DNA of 64,000 nucleotides. Source: Lentilitoribacter sp. Alg239-R112 (lineage in GTDB: Bacteria; Pseudomonadota; Alphaproteobacteria; Rhizobiales; Rhizobiaceae). The number at the start of each line of letters is the position of its first letter. The stretch's first letter is position 1. Position numbers and translations under genes: made by a program. The notes beneath the pieces are model-generated. The model was not told where the DNA came from and did no database searches. It was given only the letters and a program-made list of their open reading frames with translations. The stretch lies in assembly GCF_900537175.1 (NCBI RefSeq), contig NZ_LS999835.1, positions 1 through 64,000 of the forward strand, in the 5' to 3' direction. Shown here piece by piece: positions 47,800 to 57,004 of the stretch.

Positions 47800-48334
47800 G
47801 TTGCGAATTCTCAACCCGAAAAGATGACAGCTTTGAGATGAAGCTCATGCCGATAAGCGTATCTGACAGTGAGTGATCTTTTAGGATAAATACATCAACA
47901 TTTCTTACTCGTATGGGGCCAATTTCCATTGCATCCAGCCTTGCAAAAGCGGCAGGGGTCACGCCATTTGCTGTGTTCGCCTTATGACGAAAATCAGCTG
48001 ATGAAAGACGGAGACCAAACGAACGCGCCGTCGATTCATTGATCGCGACATAGGTTGCACCAGTATCAATTAAACCGACGACAGTTCGCCCATTTGCCTT
48101 AAATGATGAAATATAGTGACCAGAACGATCTGCCTTTATCCTCACTTCGCGCTTGCCAGATGTATAATGTGATTGTTTCGATACAGGCGCTACCACAGAT
48201 TGCGAATTTCGGTCGTCGGTGTGATTGCTCACATCGCCGGGTTGAACACTTAGTAGATCGCTTTTTTCCAGATATTGTGGCAAGAAGGCTAAAGCGAGAG
48301 CCAGTATTACAAATGGAAGGATTTTAACCGGCAT
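47783..48334 (-). CDS. Membrane-anchored retropepsin-like aspartic protease
   Basis: 183 aa from ATG 48334 (gagg 6 nt upstream). An N-terminal hydrophobic segment (about 5-20) is followed by a linker and a single retropepsin domain: VVGLIDTGATYVAINESTA contains the Asp-Thr-Gly catalytic triad, and LIGMSFISKLSSFRVE is the conserved C-terminal flap. One domain means it must dimerise. This is the clan AA family seen in many alphaproteobacteria; natural substrates are unknown. Confidence 0.87.
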   Translation of the reverse strand: MPVKILPFVILALALAFLPQYLEKSDLLSVQPGDVSNHTDDRNSQSVVAPVSKQSHYTSGKREVRIKADRSGHYISSFKANGRTVVGLIDTGATYVAINESTARSFGLRLSSADFRHKANTANGVTPAAFARLDAMEIGPIRVRNVDVFILKDHSLSDTLIGMSFISKLSSFRVENSQLILTQ

Positions 48335-48468
48335 TTCGACCTCATCAGATATTGATAAGGCAATCATCGCAAATTCGTTCTAAAATCCTGTAAAGGTTTG
48401 CACCCAACACCAATCAAAGTATGGTTCTGGTTAATGTTTTCTAAACGCTTTAATGAAGCAAAGCTCGC

Positions 48469-49152
48469 TTACAAATGACTATTTAAAAATGTACCCAAGT
48501 CACCCACGACATGATCGATATATTCTTCGTCTCGATTATAAGCCTCCCAAGGCTCCTTGGTGGTCGAGTTGTACTGTTCATCGATAATCAAAACAGTGTC
48601 CATGCCCATTTGCTTTGGAACAAAAAGATTTCGTGGCATATCTTCAAACATCACAGCTTCTTTAGGATCGATATCAAACTTCGACACGAACTGTTCGTAG
48701 GGTTTTTGAGCTGGCTTTGGTAGGAAATCTGCCGCCACAATATCAAAGATCCCCTCAAAGCAACCATCAATGCCTAGAGCTTTTGTCGTTCGTTCTGCAT
48801 GAGGCACATCTCCATTGGTGAAGATAAGCTTTCGACCAGGCAAGGCTTCTATCGCCGTCCGAAGGCCCTCATCTTTCGAAACTGGTGAATAATCAATATC
48901 ATGCACATCATCTAAAAAATGATGCGGGTCTATCTCGTGATTGATAATCAAACCCTGGAGGGTTGTTCCATGGTCATAATAATATTGCTTTTGTATCTTG
49001 CGCGCCTCATCGCGTGGCAGATCCAGAAGCTCCGATACATAAGACGTCATCTTAACATCTATTTGAGCAAAAAGATCACAACGTCGTGGGTAAAGCGTAT
49101 TATCGAGATCAAAAATCCAAGTGCGAATATGGGATAGGTCTGATTGGGTCAT
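48469..49152 (-). CDS. HAD-family pyrimidine 5'-nucleotidase
   Basis: 227 aa from ATG 49152. HAD motif I is WIFDLDNTLYPRR, motif II IFTNGDVPHAERT, motif III/IV SKFDIDPKEAVMFEDMPRNL. The close match to DLDNTLYP plus the helical cap places it in the SSM1/pyrimidine 5'-nucleotidase group. It may dephosphorylate UMP or CMP and so feed the same pool as the salvage genes, but substrate is not proven. Next to it in 48335-48468 I see no clear element. Confidence 0.85.
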   Translation of the reverse strand: MTQSDLSHIRTWIFDLDNTLYPRRCDLFAQIDVKMTSYVSELLDLPRDEARKIQKQYYYDHGTTLQGLIINHEIDPHHFLDDVHDIDYSPVSKDEGLRTAIEALPGRKLIFTNGDVPHAERTTKALGIDGCFEGIFDIVAADFLPKPAQKPYEQFVSKFDIDPKEAVMFEDMPRNLFVPKQMGMDTVLIIDEQYNSTTKEPWEAYNRDEEYIDHVVGDLGTFLNSHL

Positions 49153-49255
49153 ATTTGCTTTATAACGCAATTGCCTGAGTTTGAAACATCAAATTTTGGC
49201 CAGAACTTGCCTTCATCAAGTGACTTAGAATTTCATCCATGCTAACGCATCCACT

Positions 49256-50173
49256 ATGGAAACTTGGGTCCTCATCACAATATCAGCGGCATTCTTACAG
49301 AATATCCGTTCTACACTGCAAAAACACTTAAAAGACAAGCTCGGTACGAGTGGCGCGACATTTGTTCGATTTGGTTTTGGTATACCGTTCGCCCTCGCAT
49401 TTTTAGCTCTGTTTACCTATTTTGGCAGCTATCAGCTGCCATCACTGAATGCTGAATTTGCGTTTTGGGTTGTGATCGCAGCCATTGCGCAGATCATAGC
49501 TCAAGCACTGTTGGTGCACATGTTTTCGTTTCGAAATTTCGCGGTCGGGAGCGCTTATTCTCGCACAGAACCCATGCAAGCAGCTCTATTTGGTTTAATA
49601 TTTCTCTCTGAGAAAGTGTCTTTTGCCGTGCTTGGCGCCATTGCAATTAGTGTGTTTGGGGTGATGCTCATTTCTGTAGCAAGAACTGAAATCACCCCAC
49701 GATCTTTGGTGATATCCATCTTTTCAAAAACATCACTTATTGGCCTTTCATCCGGCACGATATTCGGTGTTGCAGCTGTTGCCTATAGGGCTGCTTCTCT
49801 ATCGTTAGCTCCATCATTGGATGAACCGAATTTCATTATCCAAGCTGCCGTCACTTTGTCGGTGGCAATTATTTTGCAATCAGTCATCATGATTACGTGG
49901 ATCTACTTCAAAGATCGCGAGCAATTGCCCAAAATAAGAGCCGCATGGAAGATCTCTCTTATTGTTGGTTTTGTTGGAGCTAGTGCATCATTTGGGTGGT
50001 TCATGGCAATGACGCTACAACAGGCGGCAGTAGTGAAAGCACTTGCTCAAATCGAAATGATTTTCGCATTCATCTCATCAGCTTTCATTTTTAAAGAAAA
50101 AATAAATCGGTATGAAATTGCAGGATGCGCACTCATTGTATGCGGCATCCTTGCTTTGATTTTTGGAAGCTAA
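49256..50173 (+). CDS. EamA/DMT-family transporter
   Basis: 305 aa with about ten membrane helices in two EamA repeats (first half with RFGFGIPFALAFLALFTYFG and YSRTEPMQAALFGLIFLSEK, second with QQAAVVKALAQIEMIFAFIS). Drug/metabolite transporters of this type move small metabolites out of or into the cell; the substrate is unknown. It ends 8 bp before the convergent argB stop. Confidence 0.86.
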   Translation: METWVLITISAAFLQNIRSTLQKHLKDKLGTSGATFVRFGFGIPFALAFLALFTYFGSYQLPSLNAEFAFWVVIAAIAQIIAQALLVHMFSFRNFAVGSAYSRTEPMQAALFGLIFLSEKVSFAVLGAIAISVFGVMLISVARTEITPRSLVISIFSKTSLIGLSSGTIFGVAAVAYRAASLSLAPSLDEPNFIIQAAVTLSVAIILQSVIMITWIYFKDREQLPKIRAAWKISLIVGFVGASASFGWFMAMTLQQAAVVKALAQIEMIFAFISSAFIFKEKINRYEIAGCALIVCGILALIFGS

Positions 50174-50181
50174 ACGACTGA

Positions 50182-51072
50182 CTATTTAACGATAAGTGTA
50201 CCAGCGCCATGTTCGGTAAAAATCTCTAACAATACGGCGTGAGGCACCTTACCATTGACAATCACGACACCTTCAACGCCTTCTTCAATCGCATGAATGC
50301 AGGTTTCTACTTTGGGGATCATGCCACCAGAAATCGTACCGTCAGCAATCATTGAGCGTGCTTGATTAACAGATAATTCTTTGATGACTTTGCCATCTTT
50401 ATCCATTACGCCTTCAACATCCGTTAAAAATAACAGACGCTTTGCTCCCAGTGCTCCAGCAATACCGCCAGCGAATGTATCGGCATTGATATTGTAAGTC
50501 TGCCCCTTACGATCAGGCGCAACAGGCGCGATAACAGGAATAGTTGCAGAAGTTGCCAAAATATCGATCATTGTCCGGTCAACTTCATCAATCTCGCCGA
50601 CAAATCCAAGATCAAGAATTTTCTCAATGTTTGAATCTGGATCAATTATTCGTTTTTCAGCTTTGCGGGCATAAACAAGATTTGCATCCTTACCACAAAG
50701 ACCAATTGCACGTTCGCCTTCAGCATTAATCATTGCAACGATCTGCTTATTAATAGAACCAGCAAGAACCATCTCAACGATTTCGACAGTCGCTTGGTCT
50801 GTGACCCTCAAACCACCCTCAAAACGCGATTCTATGCCTAACTTCTTAAGCATTGCGCCTATTTGTGGACCGCCCCCGTGAATGACCACAGGATTAACAC
50901 CGGACTGTTTGAGAAGTGCAATATCGCGGGCAAAAGCCTGTGCTAAGGAATTGTCGCCCATAGCATTCCCGCCATATTTCACAACAACAGACTTGCCTTC
51001 ATAACGCTGCATATAAGGCAGAGCTTCAGATAAAAAGCGGGCCTTATTTTCACTGATGCTTGTGTCTGTCAT
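50182..51072 (-). CDS. argB: Acetylglutamate kinase
   Basis: 296 aa amino-acid kinase. Motifs are [11 protein letters not shown] near the N-terminus, [20 protein letters not shown] and the [20 protein letters not shown] stretch, ending in GTLIVK. It phosphorylates N-acetyl-L-glutamate, the second step of arginine synthesis, and is often feedback-inhibited by arginine; the N-terminal helix ([14 protein letters not shown]) is the one linked to that control. It lies 112 bp downstream of engB. Confidence 0.96.
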   Translation of the reverse strand: MTDTSISENKARFLSEALPYMQRYEGKSVVVKYGGNAMGDNSLAQAFARDIALLKQSGVNPVVIHGGGPQIGAMLKKLGIESRFEGGLRVTDQATVEIVEMVLAGSINKQIVAMINAEGERAIGLCGKDANLVYARKAEKRIIDPDSNIEKILDLGFVGEIDEVDRTMIDILATSATIPVIAPVAPDRKGQTYNINADTFAGGIAGALGAKRLLFLTDVEGVMDKDGKVIKELSVNQARSMIADGTISGGMIPKVETCIHAIEEGVEGVVIVNGKVPHAVLLEIFTEHGAGTLIVK

Positions 51073-51184
51073 CGACGTGGGTTCCTATTAATTAAAATAC
51101 GTAAAGCAAAGCTAACACCGGGATATTCACGCATCAATATATGGAAATATCGGATTGTTCAATTATTTTACACAAGGCGTAAGA

Positions 51185-51820
51185 TTACTCAGACGTTGCT
51201 TTGATAATTGCTCGGCGCAGTTCATCAAGACCCTCACCTTTTTCAGACGATGTCGCAATAATCTCAGGATATGCAGCTGGGTGTTTGGCAATTTGTGCCA
51301 GCGTTTCAATCTTCAGTTTTTCCAACTGGGTAACTTTGATTTTATCACCTTTTGTTAAAACAAGCTGATACGAGACAGCGGCCTTATCAAGAAGCTGCAG
51401 CACTTCCTCATCATTTTTCTTAATACCATGTCGTGAATCAATAAGCACATAAACGCGCTTTAATGTTGAACGTCCACGAAGATAGTCAAAAACAAGTGCC
51501 GTCCAGCGATCGACAACTGACTTAGGCGCTTTTGCATACCCATAACCGGGCATATCTACCAACGCTAATGGTGGAAGGTCTTCTTGTGTACCTTCATAAC
51601 CTGAAGGTACAAAATAGTTAAGTTCTTGAGTGCGGCCAGGCGTATTAGATGTACGGGCCAAGCCTTTCACATTTACAAGCGCATTTATCAGCGATGATTT
51701 ACCGACATTTGAACGACCTGCGAAAGCAATCTCAGCCGGACCTGCTGCTGGCAAAAACTTCATAGATGGAACTGAGAGTACAAACTCCCAAACCCGATCA
51801 AATGGAAATAGTTTCGCCAT
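51185..51820 (-). CDS. engB: Ribosome biogenesis GTPase EngB/YsxC
   Basis: 211 aa TRAFAC GTPase. G1 [17 protein letters not shown]3 [11 protein letters not shown] and G4 LTKGDK are intact. EngB helps assemble the 50S subunit. It is just downstream of yidC, 30 bp apart, in the frequent order rpmH-rnpA-yidC-engB. Length is normal for the family. Confidence 0.95.
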   Translation of the reverse strand: MAKLFPFDRVWEFVLSVPSMKFLPAAGPAEIAFAGRSNVGKSSLINALVNVKGLARTSNTPGRTQELNYFVPSGYEGTQEDLPPLALVDMPGYGYAKAPKSVVDRWTALVFDYLRGRSTLKRVYVLIDSRHGIKKNDEEVLQLLDKAAVSYQLVLTKGDKIKVTQLEKLKIETLAQIAKHPAAYPEIIATSSEKGEGLDELRRAIIKATSE

Positions 51821-51850
51821 ATTAAATCACTACTTGCCCCAACTGCCTAC

Positions 51851-53692
51851 TTAGGCAGCTGGATCCTTTTTGCGGCTGAATAAGCTTTTTAGATTATCCC
51901 AAAGCTCGATCTTAACACCTTGACGTTTCATGATAACGCCTTGTTGGATAATCGAGAGAGAGTTGTTCCATGCCCAGTAAATTACAAGACCTGCAGGGAA
52001 TGTTGCCAGCATGAATGTAAAGACAATCGGCATCCATGTGAAAATCATCGCTTGCGTAGGATCCGGCGGTGTTGGGTTCATACGCATTTGCAAGAACATT
52101 GTGATACCCATGATAAGTGGCCACACACCGATCGCGAGAATAAAACCTATAACCGGAATAGCTGTTGGATCAAATGGCAGCAGACCAAATAGATTGAAAA
52201 CTGTTGTTGGGTCCGGGGCTGACAAATCCTGAATCCAACCAAAGAATGGCGCATGACGCATTTCAATGGAAACATAAAGAACTTTATAGAGCGCAAAGAA
52301 CACAGGAATTTGCAGTAGAACAGGCCAACATCCTGCAACCGGATTAACTTTCTCGGTCTTATAAAGCTGCATCATTGCTTGCTGAAGTGCTTGACGATCG
52401 TCGCCATGCTTCTTCTTCAACTCTTCCATCTGTGGCTGAACTTTCTTCATATTCGCCATAGATTTGTAAGACTTGTTAGCCAATGGGAAGAAGATCGCTT
52501 TCACCACGACAGTTGTTACCAAAATCGAAATACCAAAATTGCCAAATAGTTCGAAGAAGAAGTGCAATGCATGGAACATTGGTTTTGTAATAAAGTAGAA
52601 CCAACCCCAATCGATCATTAGATCAAATTGGTCAATGTTTTGCTCGTCCTGATACTTATTGATTTCTGGAACTGTTTTGGCACCAGCAAAGATATGTGTT
52701 TTAACACTTGCTGAATTATCAGACGCAATCACAATTGCATCAGAAAGATAATCCGTCTGATAGCTTGGCGTGCCGTTGGCAAAATAACCAAAACGTGGCT
52801 GGAACGCGCGACCTTGTTCTGGAACAAGCGCAGCAGCCCAATATTTATCGGTTATACCAAGCCAACCTGTTGCCGTCTTGGCAGGGCTGATAATGCCGTC
52901 ATCTTCAACATCACCATAATCAATTTCTTGCAGGCCTTCTTCACCTAGGAAACCAAGCAAACCTTCGTGCAAAATATAGATACCAGTGGTTTGCGGTTTA
53001 TAAAGACGCTTCACACGGCCATAAGGAGAAATGGAGACTTGAGCGCCGGAGGCGTTTGTAATCGTGTCTTCAACTGTGAAAAGATACTTATCATCGACGC
53101 TGATCGTGCGATCAAAAATAAGGCCTGCGCCGTTATCATAACTCAATACGATCGGTGTAGTAGGCGTTAGATCTTTGCCAGACTTAACCGTCCACTCAGT
53201 TTCTGAGTTTGGCACAACACCTGAATTCTTTGGCGCAATATATCCGACTTCACTAAAATATCCGTTTTGGGACTCCGCCGGCGAAAATAGAACGACGTTC
53301 GGGCTGTTCTTATCAAGCTCTTCTCTATAATTTTTCAATATCAGATCATCAAAACGGGCACCCTTGAGATTAAGCGAGCCGGAAAGTGACGGTGTCTCAA
53401 TAATAATGCGTTTATTTGTTGAAAGCGCATCCTGGCGGGATATTTTTTCGGATGCCGGAACGGATTGGTCACCCGGCAACTCAGTGGCAGCACCCGCGGT
53501 TGCTTGTGGCAAACTTGGATCGGTGGCAGTTGCTGTGCCATTTAGCTCCGCCGTCGCAGCTTCTTGCTCTTGTTGAGCAAGTGCTATTTGCCGCTCCTCT
53601 TCAAGCTTCGGATTGACATAAATAACCTGCCATCCAATTAGGATTAAAATCGAAAGGCCAATGGCGATAAAATAATTTCGATTGTTTTCCAT
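51851..53692 (-). CDS. yidC: Membrane protein insertase YidC
   Basis: 613 aa. N-terminal signal-anchor (about 6-24), then a Gln/Ala-rich linker and the large periplasmic P1 domain (about 75-360). The conserved core has five helices, including GNFGISILVTTVVVKAIFFP, the charged coiled loop (KKVQPQMEELKKKHGDDRQA) and VAGCWPVLLQIPVFFALYKV. It inserts proteins into the inner membrane alone or with SecYEG. It follows rnpA by 31 bp. Confidence 0.97.
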   Translation of the reverse strand: MENNRNYFIAIGLSILILIGWQVIYVNPKLEEERQIALAQQEQEAATAELNGTATATDPSLPQATAGAATELPGDQSVPASEKISRQDALSTNKRIIIETPSLSGSLNLKGARFDDLILKNYREELDKNSPNVVLFSPAESQNGYFSEVGYIAPKNSGVVPNSETEWTVKSGKDLTPTTPIVLSYDNGAGLIFDRTISVDDKYLFTVEDTITNASGAQVSISPYGRVKRLYKPQTTGIYILHEGLLGFLGEEGLQEIDYGDVEDDGIISPAKTATGWLGITDKYWAAALVPEQGRAFQPRFGYFANGTPSYQTDYLSDAIVIASDNSASVKTHIFAGAKTVPEINKYQDEQNIDQFDLMIDWGWFYFITKPMFHALHFFFELFGNFGISILVTTVVVKAIFFPLANKSYKSMANMKKVQPQMEELKKKHGDDRQALQQAMMQLYKTEKVNPVAGCWPVLLQIPVFFALYKVLYVSIEMRHAPFFGWIQDLSAPDPTTVFNLFGLLPFDPTAIPVIGFILAIGVWPLIMGITMFLQMRMNPTPPDPTQAMIFTWMPIVFTFMLATFPAGLVIYWAWNNSLSIIQQGVIMKRQGVKIELWDNLKSLFSRKKDPAA

Positions 53693-53722
53693 TATAAATC
53701 CCTAACTCGCAATCTGTGCACT

Positions 53723-54109
53723 TTAGTTTGCTTTGCCGTGTTTTCGGCGTTGACCAGAGGTCGACTTATTATTGAAGCGCTGTTCTAGAGCATAGATAAT
53801 GTCATTGAAGGGTGCATCCAATAGGTCTTTATGCCCCACAAGCACATAATCGTGCCCAGCCTGCATATATTTGTATGCGCAAAGCCGAACTGCTTCTTTC
53901 AAACGTCTGCGAATTCTGTTGCGTTTTACAGCATTTCCCTGACGTTTTGTAACGGTAAATCCAACGCGGGGGGTGTCCGCGTTGTTATCTTTTTTTAAAA
54001 CTTCTAATAGAAAATATTTGCCACGTCGTTTTACTCCATTGCGCACAGCAAGGAACTCAACTCGTTTTTTTAGTCGACCAATATCTTTTGCGAGAAATTC
54101 TTGATCCAT
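53723..54109 (-). CDS. rnpA: Ribonuclease P protein component
   Basis: 128 aa basic protein. RNase P signature: [20 protein letters not shown] with RRLKEAVRL, the RNR motif that binds the pre-tRNA leader and RNA subunit. It assists the RNase P RNA in 5' maturation of tRNAs. Both ends are charged; the C-terminus ([13 protein letters not shown]) is typical for alphaproteobacteria. It is 43 bp downstream of rpmH. Confidence 0.95.
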   Translation of the reverse strand: MDQEFLAKDIGRLKKRVEFLAVRNGVKRRGKYFLLEVLKKDNNADTPRVGFTVTKRQGNAVKRNRIRRRLKEAVRLCAYKYMQAGHDYVLVGHKDLLDAPFNDIIYALEQRFNNKSTSGQRRKHGKAN

Positions 54110-54152
54110 GTCTAGCCCTATTAAAGAGGCCTTAATAGCAGGATATCAAATC

Positions 54153-54290
54153 TTAAGCTGATAAACGCTTACGACCGTGCGAACGGCGAGCTGCTAGGAC
54201 TTTACGTCCGCCTTTTGTTGCTAAACGGGAACGAAACCCGTGACGACGCTTGCGGACAAGCTTAGATGGTTGGTAAGTACGCTTAGTCAT
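54153..54290 (-). CDS. rpmH: 50S ribosomal protein L34
   Basis: 45 aa, ATG 54290 to TAA 54153: [18 protein letters not shown] at the start and [15 protein letters not shown] at the end. This is the full L34 family pattern with very high Arg/Lys content. The extra Thr2 makes it one residue longer than the usual 44. It is first of the rpmH-rnpA-yidC-engB series. No strong ribosome site precedes the ATG. Confidence 0.97.
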   Translation of the reverse strand: MTKRTYQPSKLVRKRRHGFRSRLATKGGRKVLAARRSHGRKRLSA

Positions 54291-54400
54291 TTATTTAATT
54301 ACCGCGGTGTGCGGCCCTTCTTAAGTTCTGTAATTTTATACAGGAGCGTTGTGAATGTCTAAGACCTGACGATTTTTATCGCCTAAACCTCGACGTGCGG

Positions 54401-54430
54401 CTTATAGCCATCAAATCCCTATAATGTCAA
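54401..54430 (-). promoter_or_regulatory. Likely housekeeping promoter for rpmH
   Basis: On the minus strand TTGACA (54430-54425), an 18-bp spacer and TATAAG (54406-54401) form a good sigma-70-type promoter about 110 bp upstream of rpmH. The rest of the 412-bp gap 54291-54702 is AT-rich; I see no gene, RNA or repeat in it. Confidence 0.6.
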
Positions 54431-54702
54431 CAAAAGTGCCGCTTTAAAGCTCGATTAGATGCTAATCAATCTTATAGGCTAAATTTACCCATGTTCTACC
54501 GTGGATTTGATAAAATATTAAATTGTCTGTTTTACCTATATTAATACACCTCACCAAAGCGTGAGTTGATCGTCAATATTGCTCACATATAGTTTGTCAA
54601 ACGCGATTAAACGTCATTGGTAAGTGAACGCGGCAACATGTATCTCCTTGATCAACTACTCGGGATTATGCCTCGAGCATAGAAATGGCACGGAGATATG
54701 AA

Positions 54703-55476
54703 ATGGAAATCAATTCAGTAATGGAAAATGCAGATCAGCATATAAAGAGTGAAAATTCTGAAAAGAAAAACACCTCAACACTTAAACGCTTTCTACCGCT
54801 TTTGGTTATAATTGCTGGTCTTGGTGCTGGTTATGCTGCTGGGTTACACGAATATCTCACCTTAGCTGCGCTTGCAGAGCAACGAGAAACATTGATCGGT
54901 TTTGTAAATGAAAATCTCATTCTAGCATCAGCGATCTACTTCCTTTTATATATAGCAGCTGTGGCATTTTCATTTCCTGCGGCTTCAATCCTGACTATAT
55001 TCGGCGGCTTTCTATTCGGGTGGTTCCTTGGCGGCGTATTAACAGCTGTTGCGGCAACAATAGGAGCAACAATCTTATTTAAGGCATCACAGACCGCTTT
55101 TGGCGATTTCTTGCGTGATCGTGCTGGCCCATTTGCTGCTAAGCTTTCAGAAGGCTTTCAAAAGGATGCTTTCAGCTACTTACTGATCCTGCGCCTCGCT
55201 CCTGTGTTCCCATTCTTTGTAATGAATATTGTTCCGGCGTTGTTCAAAATTCCAACCAAAACATATGTCGCGGCGACGATATTGGGTATTTTGCCTGGAA
55301 CATTTGCATATACATATCTTGGTCAAGGTGTTGATAGTGTGCTTCTATCAGCTTCCCAATCAGGCAGAGAAGCCTCAGTTTCCGATCTGGTAACACCGGA
55401 AATTACCATAGCTTTTGCAGCGCTTGCCATCGTCGCCACAATACCTTCTGTCATTCGTAGATTTCGCAATAAATAA
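54703..55476 (+). CDS. TVP38/TMEM64 (DedA-like) membrane protein
   Basis: 257 aa from ATG 54703 (ggag 7 nt upstream). Several membrane helices carry the VTT/SNARE-associated domain: FSFPAASILTIFGGFLFGWF, then LLILRLAPVFPFFVMNIVPA and GTFAYTYLGQG, the family marks. Related proteins act in membrane homeostasis and lipid scrambling. Pairing with a disulfide-type flavoprotein gene, as here, is common in bacteria and suggests a joint, redox-linked function that is not defined. Confidence 0.9.
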   Translation: MEINSVMENADQHIKSENSEKKNTSTLKRFLPLLVIIAGLGAGYAAGLHEYLTLAALAEQRETLIGFVNENLILASAIYFLLYIAAVAFSFPAASILTIFGGFLFGWFLGGVLTAVAATIGATILFKASQTAFGDFLRDRAGPFAAKLSEGFQKDAFSYLLILRLAPVFPFFVMNIVPALFKIPTKTYVAATILGILPGTFAYTYLGQGVDSVLLSASQSGREASVSDLVTPEITIAFAALAIVATIPSVIRRFRNK

Positions 55477-55535
55477 GATCTAACGCCGAAACTGGTGCCA
55501 AGATAAAATTAAATATTCTAATAGGGGGAATATTC

Positions 55536-56963
55536 ATGTCTAAAATTCTTAATCCGGACATCTGCGTCATAGGTGGAGGTTCAGGCGGACTCACTGTCGC
55601 AGCAACCGCAGCGGCCTTTGGTGTCGATGTCGTCCTTCTTGAAAAAGGGAAAATGGGCGGTGATTGCCTAAACTACGGGTGCGTTCCATCCAAAGCCATC
55701 ATCGCAGCAGGTAAACATGCCCGATCCATTATAGATGGCAAGAAATTTGGTGTCTTTGCTGACGATCCGAAAGTCGACTTTGAAAAAGTGAATGCGCATA
55801 TCAAAGACGTGATAGCTGGCATTGCACCACACGATTCACCTGAACGCTTCCGCTCATTGGGCGTGAATGTAATCGAGGGTGAAGGTATCTTCATCGATGC
55901 CGATACAGTTCAAGTGGGTGACACTAAAATCAAAGCGCGGCGTTTTGTTATCTCAACAGGCTCATCAGCTTTCGTACCACCAATTCCTGGCATCCAAGAT
56001 GTAGATTACCTGACAAATGAGAGCCTTTTTGAACAAACAGTTCGTCCTGAGCATCTCATTGTCATTGGCGGCGGCCCGATTGGCATGGAAATGGCGCAAG
56101 CACACCATCGTTTGGGTTCCAAAGTCACAGTTATAGAAGGTTTTAAAGCTCTTGGTAAAGATGACCCTGAAATGGCTGAGGTTGTTCTAAAACGTATTCG
56201 TGAAGAAGGTGTCGAGATTTTTGAGGGAACCAAAGTTGTTGGTCTTAAGAAGATTAAGTCTGGGATTTCGGTAAAAGTTGAAACTACCAATGGAGAGAGT
56301 GAAATCAAAGGTTCACACCTTCTCGTAGCAACCGGTCGCGCCGCGAACGTGCATGGTCTTGGTTTGGACGAAGCCGGTATTAAATTTGATCGCAGCGGAA
56401 TTGAGGTCGCAAAAAACATGCGTACATCCAATAAACGCGTATATGCGATTGGTGATGTGGCAGGCGGTTTTCAGTTTACCCATGTCGCTGGCTATCATGC
56501 TGGACTTGTTATTCAAGAAATTCTGTTTCGCATTCCTGCAAAGGAAAATCGCAACATCATTCCGTGGGCAACATTTACGGAACCGGAACTTTCAAATGTT
56601 GGCCTTACCGAAGCACAAGCTCGTGAAAAACATGGCGATAACATTACTGTGCTTCGCTGGGAATATGCGGAGAATGATAGAGCACGTGCCGAACGAAAAA
56701 CAGAGGGCCTGATTAAAATTATCGCTGATAAAAAAGGCCGTTTAATTGGTATCTCTATTGCTGGTGCAGGTGCAGGCGAGATGATCAACATGTGGGCGCT
56801 TGCTGTTACCAATAAAATGAAGCTTAGCCACGTACGCGGCTATATCCCGCCATATCCAACAATGTCGGAAATTGGCAAACGCGCTGTTGTTTCGCATTAT
56901 GGACCAATCACCAGTAAGCCTCTCGTTAGATGGCTCATTGGATTTTTGCGGAAATTCGGTTGA
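55536..56963 (+). CDS. Pyridine nucleotide-disulfide oxidoreductase (mercuric-reductase-like)
   Basis: 475 aa FAD enzyme. FAD motif CVIGGGSGGLTVAATAAAFG at the N-terminus; redox Cys44 and Cys49 in GGDCLNYGCVPSKA; NAD(P) motif LIVIGGGPIGMEMAQAHHRL; second FAD motif VYAIGDVAGGFQFTHVAGYH; C-terminal dimer domain. It lacks the N-terminal metal-binding (HMA) domain and C-terminal Cys pair of true MerA, so mercury reduction is not supported. It follows the TVP38 gene by 59 bp. Confidence 0.9.
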   Translation: MSKILNPDICVIGGGSGGLTVAATAAAFGVDVVLLEKGKMGGDCLNYGCVPSKAIIAAGKHARSIIDGKKFGVFADDPKVDFEKVNAHIKDVIAGIAPHDSPERFRSLGVNVIEGEGIFIDADTVQVGDTKIKARRFVISTGSSAFVPPIPGIQDVDYLTNESLFEQTVRPEHLIVIGGGPIGMEMAQAHHRLGSKVTVIEGFKALGKDDPEMAEVVLKRIREEGVEIFEGTKVVGLKKIKSGISVKVETTNGESEIKGSHLLVATGRAANVHGLGLDEAGIKFDRSGIEVAKNMRTSNKRVYAIGDVAGGFQFTHVAGYHAGLVIQEILFRIPAKENRNIIPWATFTEPELSNVGLTEAQAREKHGDNITVLRWEYAENDRARAERKTEGLIKIIADKKGRLIGISIAGAGAGEMINMWALAVTNKMKLSHVRGYIPPYPTMSEIGKRAVVSHYGPITSKPLVRWLIGFLRKFG

Positions 56964-57004
56964 TAATGGGTGTAATTCTCTAACTTTTGGCGTAGATATT
57001 TCAA

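Noticed and set aside
54291..54702. Replication origin near rpmH
   Set aside because: No cluster of DnaA-box-like repeats and no dnaA or dnaN gene is seen; the gap holds only a likely rpmH promoter.
55536..56963. Mercuric reductase (merA)
   Set aside because: The N-terminal metal-binding domain and the C-terminal Cys pair are absent, and no mer genes are near.
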